DNA of 57,646 bases from an uncultured bacterium (GCA_937889645.1 CALBZE010000057.1:1-57646); one strand, 5' to 3'. Counted from the first letter of the stretch, positions 40,478-48,635 are shown. Notes: a model not told the origin generated them from the sequence alone. Numbers and translations: made by a program.

Positions 40478-43321
40478 ATGGCCCGCTACATCCTGGACCT
40501 CCGTGACATCGACCGGACCCACGTCGGCCTCGCCGGCGGGAAGGGCGCGAACCTGGGGGAGCTCACGCGGATCGCCGGCATCCGCGTGCCGGAGGGCTTC
40601 TGCGTGACGACGGACGCGTTCCGCCGGATCCTGGCGGAAGCGACGTCGCTCGACGGCCGCCTTGACGAGCTCTCGCGCGTGGAGCCCGACGACCTCGATG
40701 CGATCCGCGCCCTCAGCGCCGAGATCCGCCGGACGATCGAGGGAGCCGCGGTCCCCGACGACCTGGCGGCGGAGATCACCCACGCACTCGCCCGCCTGGG
40801 CGAGGATGTGGCGTACGCCGTCCGATCGAGCGCGACGGCGGAGGACTCGCCGTCGGCCTCCTTCGCCGGCCAGCACGACACCTTCCTGAACGTCGTCGGG
40901 CCGGCGTCGGTCCTCGAGCACGTCCGGAGGTGCTGGGCGTCGCTCTTCAGCGAGCGGGCGGTCGCCTACCGCCTGCGGCACGGCATCGATCACCGGCAGG
41001 CCCGCATGGCCGTGGTCGTGCAGCGGATGGTCGCCCCCCGTGCGGCCGGCGTCCTCTTCACGGCCGACCCGGTCACCGGCAACCGGAGGATCGCCACGGT
41101 GGAGGCGACCGTCGGCCTCGGCGACGCCCTGGTCTCGGGGCTGGTGAACGCCGAGGTCTACAAGGTGCGAGGCGACGTCGTCGCCCGGACGAGCGCCGAC
41201 GATCGCGTCGCACCCCTCCCCGCCCCGGCGGGCGGCGCACGGATGCGGGCGGTCGAGCCGCGGATCGAGCCGGAACCGCGAGTCGGGCCGGCGGCTTGGG
41301 AGCGGTATCCGTCGCCGGACCGGGCGGCGTCGTGGACCGGTCCGGTGCTCACGGATGCACAGGCCGTGCGGCTCGCCGCACTCGGCCGGCGGATCGAAGC
41401 GCACTTCGGCCGCCCCCAGGACATCGAATGGTGCCTGGTGGGCGACGACTTCCACATCGTCCAGAGCCGCCCGATCACCACGCTCTTCCCGATCCCCGAC
41501 GCCCGCGACGGCGAGAATCGCGTCTACGTCTCCGTCGGTCACCAGCAGATGATGACCGATCCCATCAAGCCCCTCGGGATCTCGTTCTGGAAGCTGACGT
41601 CTCGCGCGCCCATGGTCGACGCGGGCGGCCGGCTCTTCGTCGACGTCACGGAGGCGCTGGCGTCGCCGTCCAGCCGCGAGCGCGTCCTGGCCGCCCTCGG
41701 GCGGTCCGACCCGCTGATCGGGGACGCGCTGCGGACCATCCTCGATCGCGGCGACTTCGTTCGGTCGCTGACGAACGATGGACCGGACGGTGTCCCGAGG
41801 AGTGGAGCGACAGCCGGCGCGGCGTCTGGTGGGCCGGAACCGGCGGCGAGTCCGGCGCTGGGCGCCCCACAGTCTGACGCCCCACCCGGCGTGTCACCCG
41901 CCCCGATCGAGACCGACCCCGCCATCGTCGCCGGGCTGATCGAGCGCAGCCGCGCCTCCCTCGCCGTTTTGCAGCGCGAGATCCGCACGAAGTCGGGGCC
42001 GGCGCTCCTGGACTTCATCCTGGCGGACATCCAGGAGTTGCGGCGGATCCTGTTCGATCCGGAGAGCCACCGCGTGATCATGGCGGCCGTGGAGGCCACC
42101 GACTGGCTCAACGAGAAGCTGCTCGCCTGGCTGGGCGAGAAGAACGCGGCCGACGTGCTCACGCAGTCCGTCTCGAACAACGTCACGTCGGAGATGGGGC
42201 TCGCGCTCCTGGACGTCGCCGACGCGATTCGGCCGCACCCGGAGGTGGTCGCGTTCCTGGCGCGGCTTGCGGAGGGCGGGGGCGGGGGCGCGGCCGCGGG
42301 CAAGTGCGGCGGCGCGGGCAATGGTGTCCCGGACGGCAAGGACGGCGGCGCCGCCGCGGCCGACGACGTCGCCGGCGACTTCCTCGAGGAGCTATCCAGG
42401 CTCCCGGGCGGCCCCGAAGCGCGGGACGCGATCCAGCGCTGGCTCGACCGGTACGGCATGCGCGGCGTCGGCGAGATCGACATCACCCGCCCGCGCTGGA
42501 GCGAACGCCCGGCCGCGCTCGTGCCGATCCTTCTCGGCCATGTCCGGAACTTCGAGCCGGGAGAGGCCGCGCGGCGCTTCGAGCAGGGGCGGCGCGAGGC
42601 GAAGAAGAAGGAGGAGGAGGTGCTGCGTCGCCTGAGGGACCTGCCGGACGGCGAGCGCAAGGCCGAGGAGACCAAGCGCATGATCGACCGCGTCCGGACC
42701 TTCGTCGGCTGCCGGGAATACCCGAAGTACGCCATGGTCAGCCGCTACTTCGTCTACAAGCAGGCGTTGCTGGAAGGGGCCGAGCGGCTCGTGCGGGCCG
42801 GCGTGCTGCGCGACAAGGAGGACGTCTTCTACCTCACCTTCGAGGAGCTCCGCGACGTCGTCCGCACCCACGAGGTCGACGAGGCGCTCATCCGCCGCCG
42901 CAAGGAAGAGTTCCGGTCGTATCACGCCCTCACGCCGCCCCGAGTGCTCACGTCGGAGGGCGAGGCCGTGGCAGGGGCGTACGGGCGCGACGACCTGCCC
43001 CCCGGCGCGCTCCCCGGCCTGGCCGTCTCCGCCGGGGTCGTCGAGGGGCGGGCCCGCGTCGTCCTCGACATGGCGGACGCCGACCTCGAGCCCGGCGACA
43101 TCCTCGTCACCCCCTTCACCGACCCGAGCTGGACGCCCGTCTTCGTCGCGATCCGGGGGCTGGTCACCGAGGTGGGCGGCCTGATGACCCACGGCGCGGT
43201 GATCGCGCGGGAGTATGGCCTCCCGGCCGTGGTGGGCGTCGAGCACGCCACCCGGCGGATCCGGGATGGGCAGCGGATCCGGGTGAACGGGACGGAGGGG
43301 TGGGTGGAGGTGTTGGGGTAG
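40478..43321 (+). CDS. rph: Rifamycin phosphotransferase
   Basis: 947 residues. It phosphorylates the C21 hydroxyl of rifamycins with ATP and so inactivates them. ATG 40478 gives the normal N-terminus (YILDLRDIDRTHVGLAGGKGANLGEL). The order is: ATP-grasp domain (about 1-320; AVRSSATAEDSPSASFAGQHDT, QRMVAPRAAGVLFTADP), rifamycin-binding domain (about 330-800; VYVSVGHQQMMTDPIKPLG, LGEKNAADVLTQSV, TSEMGLALLDVADVIRP-like, YGMRGVGEIDITRPRWSE) and the swivelling His domain with His905 in EVGGLMTHGAVIAREYG. VGHQQMMTDP separates it from plain PEP synthases. It is about 80 residues longer than usual Rph because of two low-complexity inserts (about 432-480 and 595-635). The frame is open for 300 bp upstream, so a longer form cannot be excluded. 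Confidence 0.95.
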   Translation: MARYILDLRDIDRTHVGLAGGKGANLGELTRIAGIRVPEGFCVTTDAFRRILAEATSLDGRLDELSRVEPDDLDAIRALSAEIRRTIEGAAVPDDLAAEITHALARLGEDVAYAVRSSATAEDSPSASFAGQHDTFLNVVGPASVLEHVRRCWASLFSERAVAYRLRHGIDHRQARMAVVVQRMVAPRAAGVLFTADPVTGNRRIATVEATVGLGDALVSGLVNAEVYKVRGDVVARTSADDRVAPLPAPAGGARMRAVEPRIEPEPRVGPAAWERYPSPDRAASWTGPVLTDAQAVRLAALGRRIEAHFGRPQDIEWCLVGDDFHIVQSRPITTLFPIPDARDGENRVYVSVGHQQMMTDPIKPLGISFWKLTSRAPMVDAGGRLFVDVTEALASPSSRERVLAALGRSDPLIGDALRTILDRGDFVRSLTNDGPDGVPRSGATAGAASGGPEPAASPALGAPQSDAPPGVSPAPIETDPAIVAGLIERSRASLAVLQREIRTKSGPALLDFILADIQELRRILFDPESHRVIMAAVEATDWLNEKLLAWLGEKNAADVLTQSVSNNVTSEMGLALLDVADAIRPHPEVVAFLARLAEGGGGGAAAGKCGGAGNGVPDGKDGGAAAADDVAGDFLEELSRLPGGPEARDAIQRWLDRYGMRGVGEIDITRPRWSERPAALVPILLGHVRNFEPGEAARRFEQGRREAKKKEEEVLRRLRDLPDGERKAEETKRMIDRVRTFVGCREYPKYAMVSRYFVYKQALLEGAERLVRAGVLRDKEDVFYLTFEELRDVVRTHEVDEALIRRRKEEFRSYHALTPPRVLTSEGEAVAGAYGRDDLPPGALPGLAVSAGVVEGRARVVLDMADADLEPGDILVTPFTDPSWTPVFVAIRGLVTEVGGLMTHGAVIAREYGLPAVVGVEHATRRIRDGQRIRVNGTEGWVEVLG

Positions 43322-43375
43322 CGGCGGCGCGTCGGCGGGCCGGAGGTGAGCTGCCCCCGGGAAAGTGCTCAAAGC

Positions 43376-44344
43376 TCAACCATTGGATCGCTTCGGAAGG
43401 CGGTCCATGAGACGTTCCACGAGTCGCGACGCATACTCTTCCGGGTCGAGATCGGTCCCTCGCAAGCCGGTGACCGGATCGCGGCGACGGTTCGACCCGG
43501 CGTTCCACCGTCCGCCGAAACTCGGATCGAAATCCGGGATCCCGAGATCGAACAGCGCCAACCCGCGCGGCGCGGCCTCCCCCAGCCGGAGCCTGACCTG
43601 CCACCGAGGCCGCTCCCCCGACAGGCGGTTGGCGAGCATGATCACGGCCGCGTCGGGCAGGAGCTTGAAGAACAATTCGCCCTCGATCGGTTCGTCGACG
43701 ACGGCGAAATAGAGCGGCCCGGCCTTCTGGAATCCGCCGCGGCTCACTAGGGCTTCCGCTTCCCCGCGCTTGCGGAGGCGAGCCTCGAGCGCGTCCTTGG
43801 CGAGGTCGTCGAGGCGCTGGTGACCGGCCACCAGCAGCCGCTCCAGATTCTCGATCGCGAACTCGTAATCCCGCAGCGTCCGCCTCGTGCTGCCGGTCCT
43901 TCGAGTGATCTCCGCGTCGATCCCCTGCAGCAGATCGGCGATCTCGTTCTCCTCGCCCGTGTGGTCCGCCGCGATCGCCGCCTCGCCGAAGCGAGGGTCC
44001 GGCGGCAGGCGCCCCGCGAGGATCCCGCTGCTCAGAACGCTGTCGCAATCGATGTGGTTGACGACGACGACCGCGTCCTCCCCCGGCTCCGCCCCGCCCG
44101 CCTCGACCAGCTCCAGCGCGAGGTTGGTGCTGGAGATGCGACGTCGCATCCTGGGCGTGGGCGCGTGGTGGTCGACGTTCAGGATCCGGCCCAGCCGGTA
44201 TCCGCCCGGGACCTCCTCGCCGTGTTCGATCCCCTCGACGTAGAAGTCGCAGGCGAGGAGGTCGCCCGCTCCGCCGACGACGGCGACGTGATCGGGCATG
44301 ACCCGGCTGGTCGACCTCAGAAGCGCGATTCGGCGTCTACTCAT
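43376..44344 (-). CDS. DHH-type phosphoesterase-like protein
   Basis: 322 residues. It is related to the DHH phosphoesterase group by NVDHHAPTPR near residue 56 (the DHH triad) and NHIDCDSVLSSGIL near residue 95, the metal-binding HxDxDS segment. A helical middle part (DLLQGIDAEITRRTG, FAIENLERLLVAGHQRLDDLAKDALEARL in parts) and a C-terminal half with AVVDEPIEGELFF and AVIMLANRLSG complete it. The substrate is unknown: relatives cleave oligoribonucleotides, PAP or pyrophosphate. It overlaps arsN2 by ATGA and is the last gene of the ars operon, so it is translationally coupled to arsenic genes. It ends 55 bp from the convergent rph stop. Confidence 0.8.
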   Translation of the reverse strand: MSRRRIALLRSTSRVMPDHVAVVGGAGDLLACDFYVEGIEHGEEVPGGYRLGRILNVDHHAPTPRMRRRISSTNLALELVEAGGAEPGEDAVVVVNHIDCDSVLSSGILAGRLPPDPRFGEAAIAADHTGEENEIADLLQGIDAEITRRTGSTRRTLRDYEFAIENLERLLVAGHQRLDDLAKDALEARLRKRGEAEALVSRGGFQKAGPLYFAVVDEPIEGELFFKLLPDAAVIMLANRLSGERPRWQVRLRLGEAAPRGLALFDLGIPDFDPSFGGRWNAGSNRRRDPVTGLRGTDLDPEEYASRLVERLMDRLPKRSNG

Positions 44345-44820
44345 TTCCTTGCGCCCGACGCGAGATCAGCAACCGATCGGACCATCATAGTCGACGACAC
44401 CGGGCACAGATCACGAAACTCGTCGGACGCCTTGACCGCCTCCGACGCGTCCTCGCGCCGGATCGGTTGGAACCCGAAGCGGGAGAAGAAGTCCGCCGCG
44501 GTTTCGGTGAGGAGGTAGAGGTCCTCGAGCCCGCGACGCCGCGCGGCCTCGAGGATCGACCGGGTGAGCTCGCCACCCAGTCCGCGCCCCCGCCACTCCT
44601 CCGCGACCGCGACGGAGCGAAGCAGCCCATCGGTCCCGTACGTCTCCAGCCCCGCCACACCGACGATCCGGCCGGCGTACTCGGCCACCACGAACTCGGC
44701 GCTTCCGATCTCGACACCGGCCGTGGGCAGCCCGGCGCTCGCGACGAGCCCGACGACCGCGGCCTGGTCCTCCGGGCGCGCGGGCCGGAGGGTGGGCGTG
44801 ACTTCCTTGGTTTCGTGCAT
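44341..44820 (-). CDS. arsN2: ArsN2-like GNAT N-acetyltransferase
   Basis: 159 residues, a GNAT acetyltransferase of the type found in ars operons. ArsN proteins acetylate arsenic-containing phosphinothricin analogues such as arsinothricin; the role of the ArsN2 branch is less sure. AGGAGGAG just before ATG 44820 sets the start. The acetyl-CoA site reads SVAVAEEWRGRGLGGELTRS, and LYLLTETAADFFSRFGFQPIRR is the conserved C-terminal block of ArsN2. It lies 19 bp after arsM and overlaps the DHH gene by 4 bp. Confidence 0.9.
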   Translation of the reverse strand: MHETKEVTPTLRPARPEDQAAVVGLVASAGLPTAGVEIGSAEFVVAEYAGRIVGVAGLETYGTDGLLRSVAVAEEWRGRGLGGELTRSILEAARRRGLEDLYLLTETAADFFSRFGFQPIRREDASEAVKASDEFRDLCPVSSTMMVRSVADLASGARK

Positions 44821-44839
44821 AGGGTTCTCCTCCTGCGGC

Positions 44840-45793
44840 TCACGAACAGCACGCGGGTGCGCAGCACGCCGAGGTCGCGGCAGCACCAGCAGCACCAGCA
44901 GCACCAGCAGCACCAGCAGCAGCACCAGCTCCAGCACCAACACCAGCACCAGGAGCACCGGCAGCGTCGCGCGCAGCCGCGGGCTTCGTCGCGCGCACGA
45001 ACGCCGCCATGATCCGCCCATCCACCGCCTGCGCGAATGCGTCCACGTCCAGCCCGGCCTCCTCGAGGAACGACCGCGCGTCCTCCACACGGTAGATCCG
45101 CGTCGGCTCGATGGACGGGTTCTCGAAGCCGACTTCCCGCAGGAGTCGCTCGAAATCGCTCGCCTCGAGCGCACCGGCCACGCAGCCGACCCAGAGCTCC
45201 ATCGACCGGCGGACCTCCGGCGGTACGTCGCCTCGAATCACCACGTCGGACACGGCGAAGCGGCCGCCGGGCTTGAGCACGCGGAACGCCTCCTTCAGCA
45301 CCGTTCGCTTATCGGCCGAGAGGTTGATCACGCAGTTCGAGATGATGACGTCGACGCTGTCGTCGGGGAGCGGGATCCGCTCGATGTAGCCCTTCAGGAA
45401 CTCGACGTTCGTGGCGCCGGCCTCGGCGGCGTTCCGGCGGGCGAGGGCGAGCATCTCGTCGCTCATGTCGAGGCCGTAGGCCTTGCCGGTCGGGCCGACT
45501 CGCCGGCCCGAGAGCAGGACGTCGATCCCGCCGCCGGAGCCCAGGTCGAGCACGACGTCGCCTTCCTTCAGCTCGGCCAGCGCGGTCGGGTTGCCACATC
45601 CGAGCGAGGCGAGCACCGCGGCCTCGGGGAGCGTCGCCGTCGTGACGGCGTCGTAGAGGTCGCGGGTGATCGGGTCGGCCGAGCCGCAGCCGCCGCCCGT
45701 CCCGCAGCACGAGGCCCTTTCCTTCCCCTCCAGCACCCGGAGCGCGGCTCGACCGTAGCGCTCCCTGACGATTTCCCGCACGTCGTTGCTCAC
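44840..45793 (-). CDS. arsM: Arsenite S-adenosylmethionine methyltransferase
   Basis: 317 residues; it methylates arsenite to methylated arsenicals using SAM. GTG 45793 with GGAGGGG upstream is the start; a TTG further up overlaps the operator. Arsenic-binding Cys are visible: Cys29-Cys30 in RASCCGTGGG, the Cys of SNCVINLS and the Cys of LWVGCVAGALE. The SAM motif is VLDLGSGGGIDVLLS. The C-terminal 35 residues are odd: a GA-repeat (GAAGAAGAAG) coded by a CAG/CAC microsatellite, then SACCAPACCS with two CC pairs. The operator at 45807-45822 lies just before it. Confidence 0.96.
   Translation of the reverse strand: MSNDVREIVRERYGRAALRVLEGKERASCCGTGGGCGSADPITRDLYDAVTTATLPEAAVLASLGCGNPTALAELKEGDVVLDLGSGGGIDVLLSGRRVGPTGKAYGLDMSDEMLALARRNAAEAGATNVEFLKGYIERIPLPDDSVDVIISNCVINLSADKRTVLKEAFRVLKPGGRFAVSDVVIRGDVPPEVRRSMELWVGCVAGALEASDFERLLREVGFENPSIEPTRIYRVEDARSFLEEAGLDVDAFAQAVDGRIMAAFVRATKPAAARDAAGAPGAGVGAGAGAAAGAAGAAGAAGAAATSACCAPACCS
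44883..44956 (-). repeat. CAG/CAC microsatellite in arsM
   Basis: The plus strand reads runs of CAGCACCAG units, interrupted by CTC and AAC. On the coding strand this gives the Gly-Ala/Gly-Val run in the ArsM C-terminal tail. Slippage here would change tail length in frame. Confidence 0.8.
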
Positions 45794-45806
45794 CTCGTCC
45801 CCTCCG

Positions 45807-45822
45807 ATCAAGAATTGTTGAT
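45807..45822 (-). promoter_or_regulatory. ArsR operator, copy 2 (upstream of arsM)
   Basis: ATCAA-GAATTG-TTGAT, the same half-sites and 6-bp spacer as the copy at arsR. It lies between the arsR stop and the arsM ribosome binding site. A TTGACC box (45843-45848 on the plus strand as GGTCAA) could serve an internal promoter, but its -10 is weak. Confidence 0.65.
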
Positions 45823-45844
45823 GAATAAAGTCAAAAAGAAAGGG

Positions 45845-46189
45845 TCAAGCGCAGCATCCCTCGTCGTCGACGACGTCGCAGCCGAGGGCGGACCACGCGG
45901 CGGCGTCCGGGCGTCGCTCCAGTAGGTACGCGGCCATTTCTTCGAGCACCTCGGAGCGGAGCGAGTAGTAGTTCCAGCGCCCCTGCCTGCGGTCGCTCAC
46001 CAGCCCGGCGTCCTTGAGCACCTTGAGGTGGAACGAGAGTCGGGACTGCGCGGCGCCGACCGCGTCCTGCAGCTCGCAGACGCACTTCTCGCCCGAGGCG
46101 AGGAGGTCCATGATGCGGACGCGCGTCTCGTCGGATAGGGCGTGGAACCACCGCGCAGCTTGGGCGAAGCTCACGGCCGTCGCGTTCAT
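45845..46189 (-). CDS. arsR: ArsR-family arsenic-responsive repressor
   Basis: A 114-residue winged-helix repressor that leaves DNA when it binds As(III). The start chosen is ATG 46189, which the promoter would make leaderless; ATG 46225 would lie inside the promoter. The recognition helix region is GAAQSRLSFHLKVLKDAGLV, and the metal site is Cys36-Val-Cys38 in EKCVCEL (the ELCVC-type motif). The C-terminus ends in EGCCA, two more Cys that may add to metal binding. It is the first gene of the ars operon and is divergent from the frameshifted hypothetical gene. Confidence 0.95.
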   Translation of the reverse strand: MNATAVSFAQAARWFHALSDETRVRIMDLLASGEKCVCELQDAVGAAQSRLSFHLKVLKDAGLVSDRRQGRWNYYSLRSEVLEEMAAYLLERRPDAAAWSALGCDVVDDEGCCA

Positions 46190-46195
46190 GCCATC

Positions 46196-46225
46196 ATGAT
46201 ACATCAACCAAAGTTGATCAGTCAA
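46196..46225 (-). promoter_or_regulatory. Predicted arsR promoter
   Basis: Minus-strand TTGACT (46225-46220), 18-nt spacer, TATCAT (46201-46196). The start of transcription would fall at or next to ATG 46189, giving a leaderless mRNA. The spacer is filled by the operator at 46203-46218. Confidence 0.6.
46203..46218. promoter_or_regulatory. ArsR operator, copy 1
   Basis: ATCAA-CCAAAG-TTGAT, a 5+5 inverted repeat with a 6-bp spacer, lying between the -35 and -10 of the arsR promoter where bound repressor would block RNA polymerase. This half-site form is known from ArsR-family operators. Confidence 0.75.
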
Positions 46226-46252
46226 GATCCGTCAACTTCCTCCGAGACCACG

Positions 46253-47039
46253 ATGGGAAGGCTGACGCCGAAGCAGCTCATGGAGCGGATCGAGGTGAAC
46301 CTGCCGGAAAGCATTCCGAGCCGGGAGCAGCTCGACTGTTACGGTGGGCAGCTCGTGCGTTTGCCGCGTCCGGACTTCTGGACCAGCGCCGGGCATCGAG
46401 AATTCAAGGTCTCGGAAGACCCAACCGATCCAGGCGACGACTGGAAGGGCACGTGGGCGCTGGTCCAGGAGTGCGTGCAACTGCTCGAAGGGTGGACCTC
46501 GGCACGGCGACCTATGGTTGTCCGACCGGCCGGAATCCGAGCAGATCGCGGTGGCGCAGACGGCGATGGACGAGCTGTACGAGGCGGTCCGCCCCCACTT
46601 CTCGGGCACGCTGGTCGCCATCGTCTATGACCGTTACCCGGTGATTGGCGAGTACTGGCAGGCGCTGGATCACTCCGCGTGGGACGAGGTGCAGTTCCAG
46701 CTCTTCGGCGAGGGCAACGTCGAGGGGCTCGCCAGGTACCCGGACGAGCAGCTGGCGGGCTACATGAACATGGTCCAGAGGGACGGCATCACGCACTATT
46801 CGCTCGCGTTCAGCTACGTCTACCGTGAGTCGCCGCTGCAGCCAGGCGAGACGTTCGAGCAGATCGAGGCCGATCTCTACCGGACCTTCTTCGAGAAGGT
46901 CGCCGCGCTTCCGCGAGCAACGCGTCATCGGCGGGGCGTGTGGACGTACCGACCTCGAACAGAAAGTCCGTTGGGCGTGACGATCAGAGTACGATCGTCA
47001 CGCCCAGGATCCATCCGCCGGTGCCCACATCGAAGATGA
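46253..47039 (+). pseudogene. Frameshifted hypothetical gene
   Basis: The first part starts at ATG 46253 and reads RLTPKQLMERIEVNLPESIP, CYGGQLVRLPRPDFW and ALVQECVQLLEGW. Near 46495 the sense moves to another plus-strand frame that continues RHGDLWLSDRPESEQIAVAQ, VAIVYDRYPVIGEYWQAL, YMNMVQRDGITHYSLAFSY and FEQIEADLYRTFFEKVAALP. Both parts are rich in charged and aromatic residues, unlike shadow frames nearby. No family is recognised. The second frame runs to 47039, overlapping the convergent barrel-like gene, so the true end is probably lost or near 46990. A single indel, real or from sequencing, would explain it. Confidence 0.6.
46972..47006. terminator. Perfect 14-bp hairpin at the end of the barrel-like gene
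   Basis: TGGGCGTGACGATC (46972-46985) pairs with its complement (46993-47006) around AGAGTAC. It covers the stop codon and last codons of the leftward gene and could end transcription from both sides. There is no T-run. Confidence 0.55.
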
Positions 47040-47922
47040 ATCCGTTCTCTTCGTTCTCGAAGTCCACGTCGAGGTGACGGTAGCCGAACCGGAGAACGGT
47101 GCCCGTGCCGATCTCGTAGCCGATCGTGCCGAGGAGCTGCCAGGTGAGGTCGGAGCCTATGCCGAAGCCGCCGATGTCGCCGTACCCGTGGATCCGCCAC
47201 CGCCTTCCGATGTCGGCGATGGTACGCACGCCGATGATGGGATCGATCCAGCGCTCGGTCGCGTCGACGACAACGCCGGGAAGGACGCCCGGCGCGAAGT
47301 CGAGTTCCGCGCTCATGTGCCAGAGCCGCCCTCCGGCCAGCAAGTCCAACGCGACGGATTCCCGTGGCGTCATCCGGTAGAAGGGGAGGAGCTGCACGAT
47401 CGTCTCGTCGGCGGCCAGCTCCACGCTGCCGAAGAGCGGCCCCGGGGTTCCGGATTGCTTGGAGAGTCGGATCAGGATCAGCTCGGAGAGGAGCCCCCAG
47501 CGGCCCTTGCGCAGCTCGATCGGCAGCATGAGCGCGCCATCGAGATCTTCGACGACGTCGCGGAAACCGAGGTCGACCTCGGTGCTTCGGCCGCGGCTCC
47601 CCACCTCCCCCTCGAGCCCGGACGCCCAGAGATAGGGGGTCAGGAGGACCTCCCACTCTTCAGCGTGCCGGACGGCGGCTGGTGCGTCCGCGGGTGGAGC
47701 GTCGGCGGCGGCATTCAATGCGTGGCGTTGCACTCCCCCGCCGCCGGCCTGGGCGGCGGCCTGCGCTGCGATCACGAAGGGGGCCAACAGAGCCAGCGCC
47801 AGCGGGCCGGGGCGCCGACGACGGTCGAAGCCGTCGGTAGCCGATCGCGCCTTCGTCGCTTGCCTGGCCCAATGCGGCCCCGCCACCGAGTCACCCACCA
47901 CGCGCGTTCCGCTCGCGATCAT
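46984..47922 (-). CDS. Outer-membrane beta-barrel-like protein
   Basis: 312 residues. ATG 47922 is the only reasonable start, though the hydrophobic signal (PLALALLAPFVIAAQAAAQA) then lies at about 40-60, so a later non-ATG start is possible. The mature part has the strand pattern of barrel proteins: WEVLLTPYLWASGLEGEVG, ALMLPIELRKGRWGLLSEL, VALDLLAGGRLWHMSAEL, WRIHGYGDIGGFGIGSDL, TWQLLGTIGYEI and a last strand GGWILGVTIVL. This resembles DUF-type barrels often annotated only as outer membrane proteins. Function unknown. Confidence 0.8.
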   Translation of the reverse strand: MIASGTRVVGDSVAGPHWARQATKARSATDGFDRRRRPGPLALALLAPFVIAAQAAAQAGGGGVQRHALNAAADAPPADAPAAVRHAEEWEVLLTPYLWASGLEGEVGSRGRSTEVDLGFRDVVEDLDGALMLPIELRKGRWGLLSELILIRLSKQSGTPGPLFGSVELAADETIVQLLPFYRMTPRESVALDLLAGGRLWHMSAELDFAPGVLPGVVVDATERWIDPIIGVRTIADIGRRWRIHGYGDIGGFGIGSDLTWQLLGTIGYEIGTGTVLRFGYRHLDVDFENEENGFIFDVGTGGWILGVTIVL

Positions 47923-48074
47923 CCATCGCCCGTGTCGAAGGCCGGCCGGTGGGTGCAAGTCCCATTCCTCCCACGGTTGGCCACTGCCGCGGTGGCGTCG
48001 GACTTGCTTCGTCGGCCCGGCTCTGCCGGGCGGGGATCGAACCGGCTACACGACGCCTCACCGGATGCGCCCAC

Positions 48075-48560
48075 ATGGAGCCATCGCCCGACCCGCTCGC
48101 GATCCAGGACGTACTCTGGCGATTCGTCGTCGCTGCGATCGCCGGCGCGATCCTGGGGCTGCCGGCCCAGCTCAAGGGGCGGCCGGGCGGCGTCCGGACG
48201 CATGCCCTGGTCAGCCTGGGCGCAGCCGTGTTCTGCATCGCCGCGCTCGCCGTCGTGGGACCGACGTCCGAAGACCTCCTCCGGGTGATTCAGGGGATCG
48301 CTTCCGCCGTCGGATTCATCGGCGGCGCGGCGGTCCTGCGCGGCGACCAGATCGTCCAGGGGATCAACACCGCCGCATCGATCTGGATCTCCGCGGCCGT
48401 CGGTATCGCGATCAGCTTCATCGCCTCGCCGGCGCTAGGGATCCTGGCGGCGCTGGTCGCCACGGCCATCAACTGGGGGCTCATGGCGTTGGACCTGAGG
48501 CTGGAACACCGGACCCAGCAGGGCGTGGGCAAATCGGAGGGTACCGGTGCGAGCAGTTGA
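48075..48560 (+). CDS. MgtC/SapB-family membrane protein
   Basis: 161 residues with four to five membrane helices. The N-terminal block ILGLPAQLKGRPGGVRTHALVSLGAAVF is the conserved MgtC segment (usually GxERExxxKPAGxRTHxLVxxGA), followed by IQGIASAVGFIGGAAVLR. The acidic residues of the canonical ERE part are replaced by PAQ, which is unusual. MgtC proteins affect magnesium and ATP homeostasis; this short form lacks the C-terminal cytosolic domain. Start ATG 48075. A structured-looking 150-bp gap precedes it but no known riboswitch could be recognised. Confidence 0.88.
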   Translation: MEPSPDPLAIQDVLWRFVVAAIAGAILGLPAQLKGRPGGVRTHALVSLGAAVFCIAALAVVGPTSEDLLRVIQGIASAVGFIGGAAVLRGDQIVQGINTAASIWISAAVGIAISFIASPALGILAALVATAINWGLMALDLRLEHRTQQGVGKSEGTGASS

Positions 48561-48589
48561 ATACGTCGCGGGGCCACTCGGGAGAACCG

Positions 48590-48628
48590 CGCTGCCTGAG
48601 GTGACGGAAGCACCCCGCTGCCTGAGGT
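48590..48628. repeat. Short direct repeat before the HAD gene
   Basis: CGCTGCCTGAGGT occurs at 48590-48602 and 48616-48628, 26 bp apart; the second copy supplies the GAGG ribosome binding site of the following gene. Confidence 0.5.
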
Positions 48629-48635
48629 AAACCGA

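Noticed and set aside
48020..48060. Minus-strand GGTTCGATCCCC resembling a tRNA T-arm
   Set aside because: No acceptor stem, anticodon arm or D-arm could be placed around it, so it is not a tRNA gene.
48075..48560. A magnesium riboswitch upstream of the MgtC-like gene
   Set aside because: The upstream gap has short hairpins but I could not match it to the M-box or another known riboswitch.
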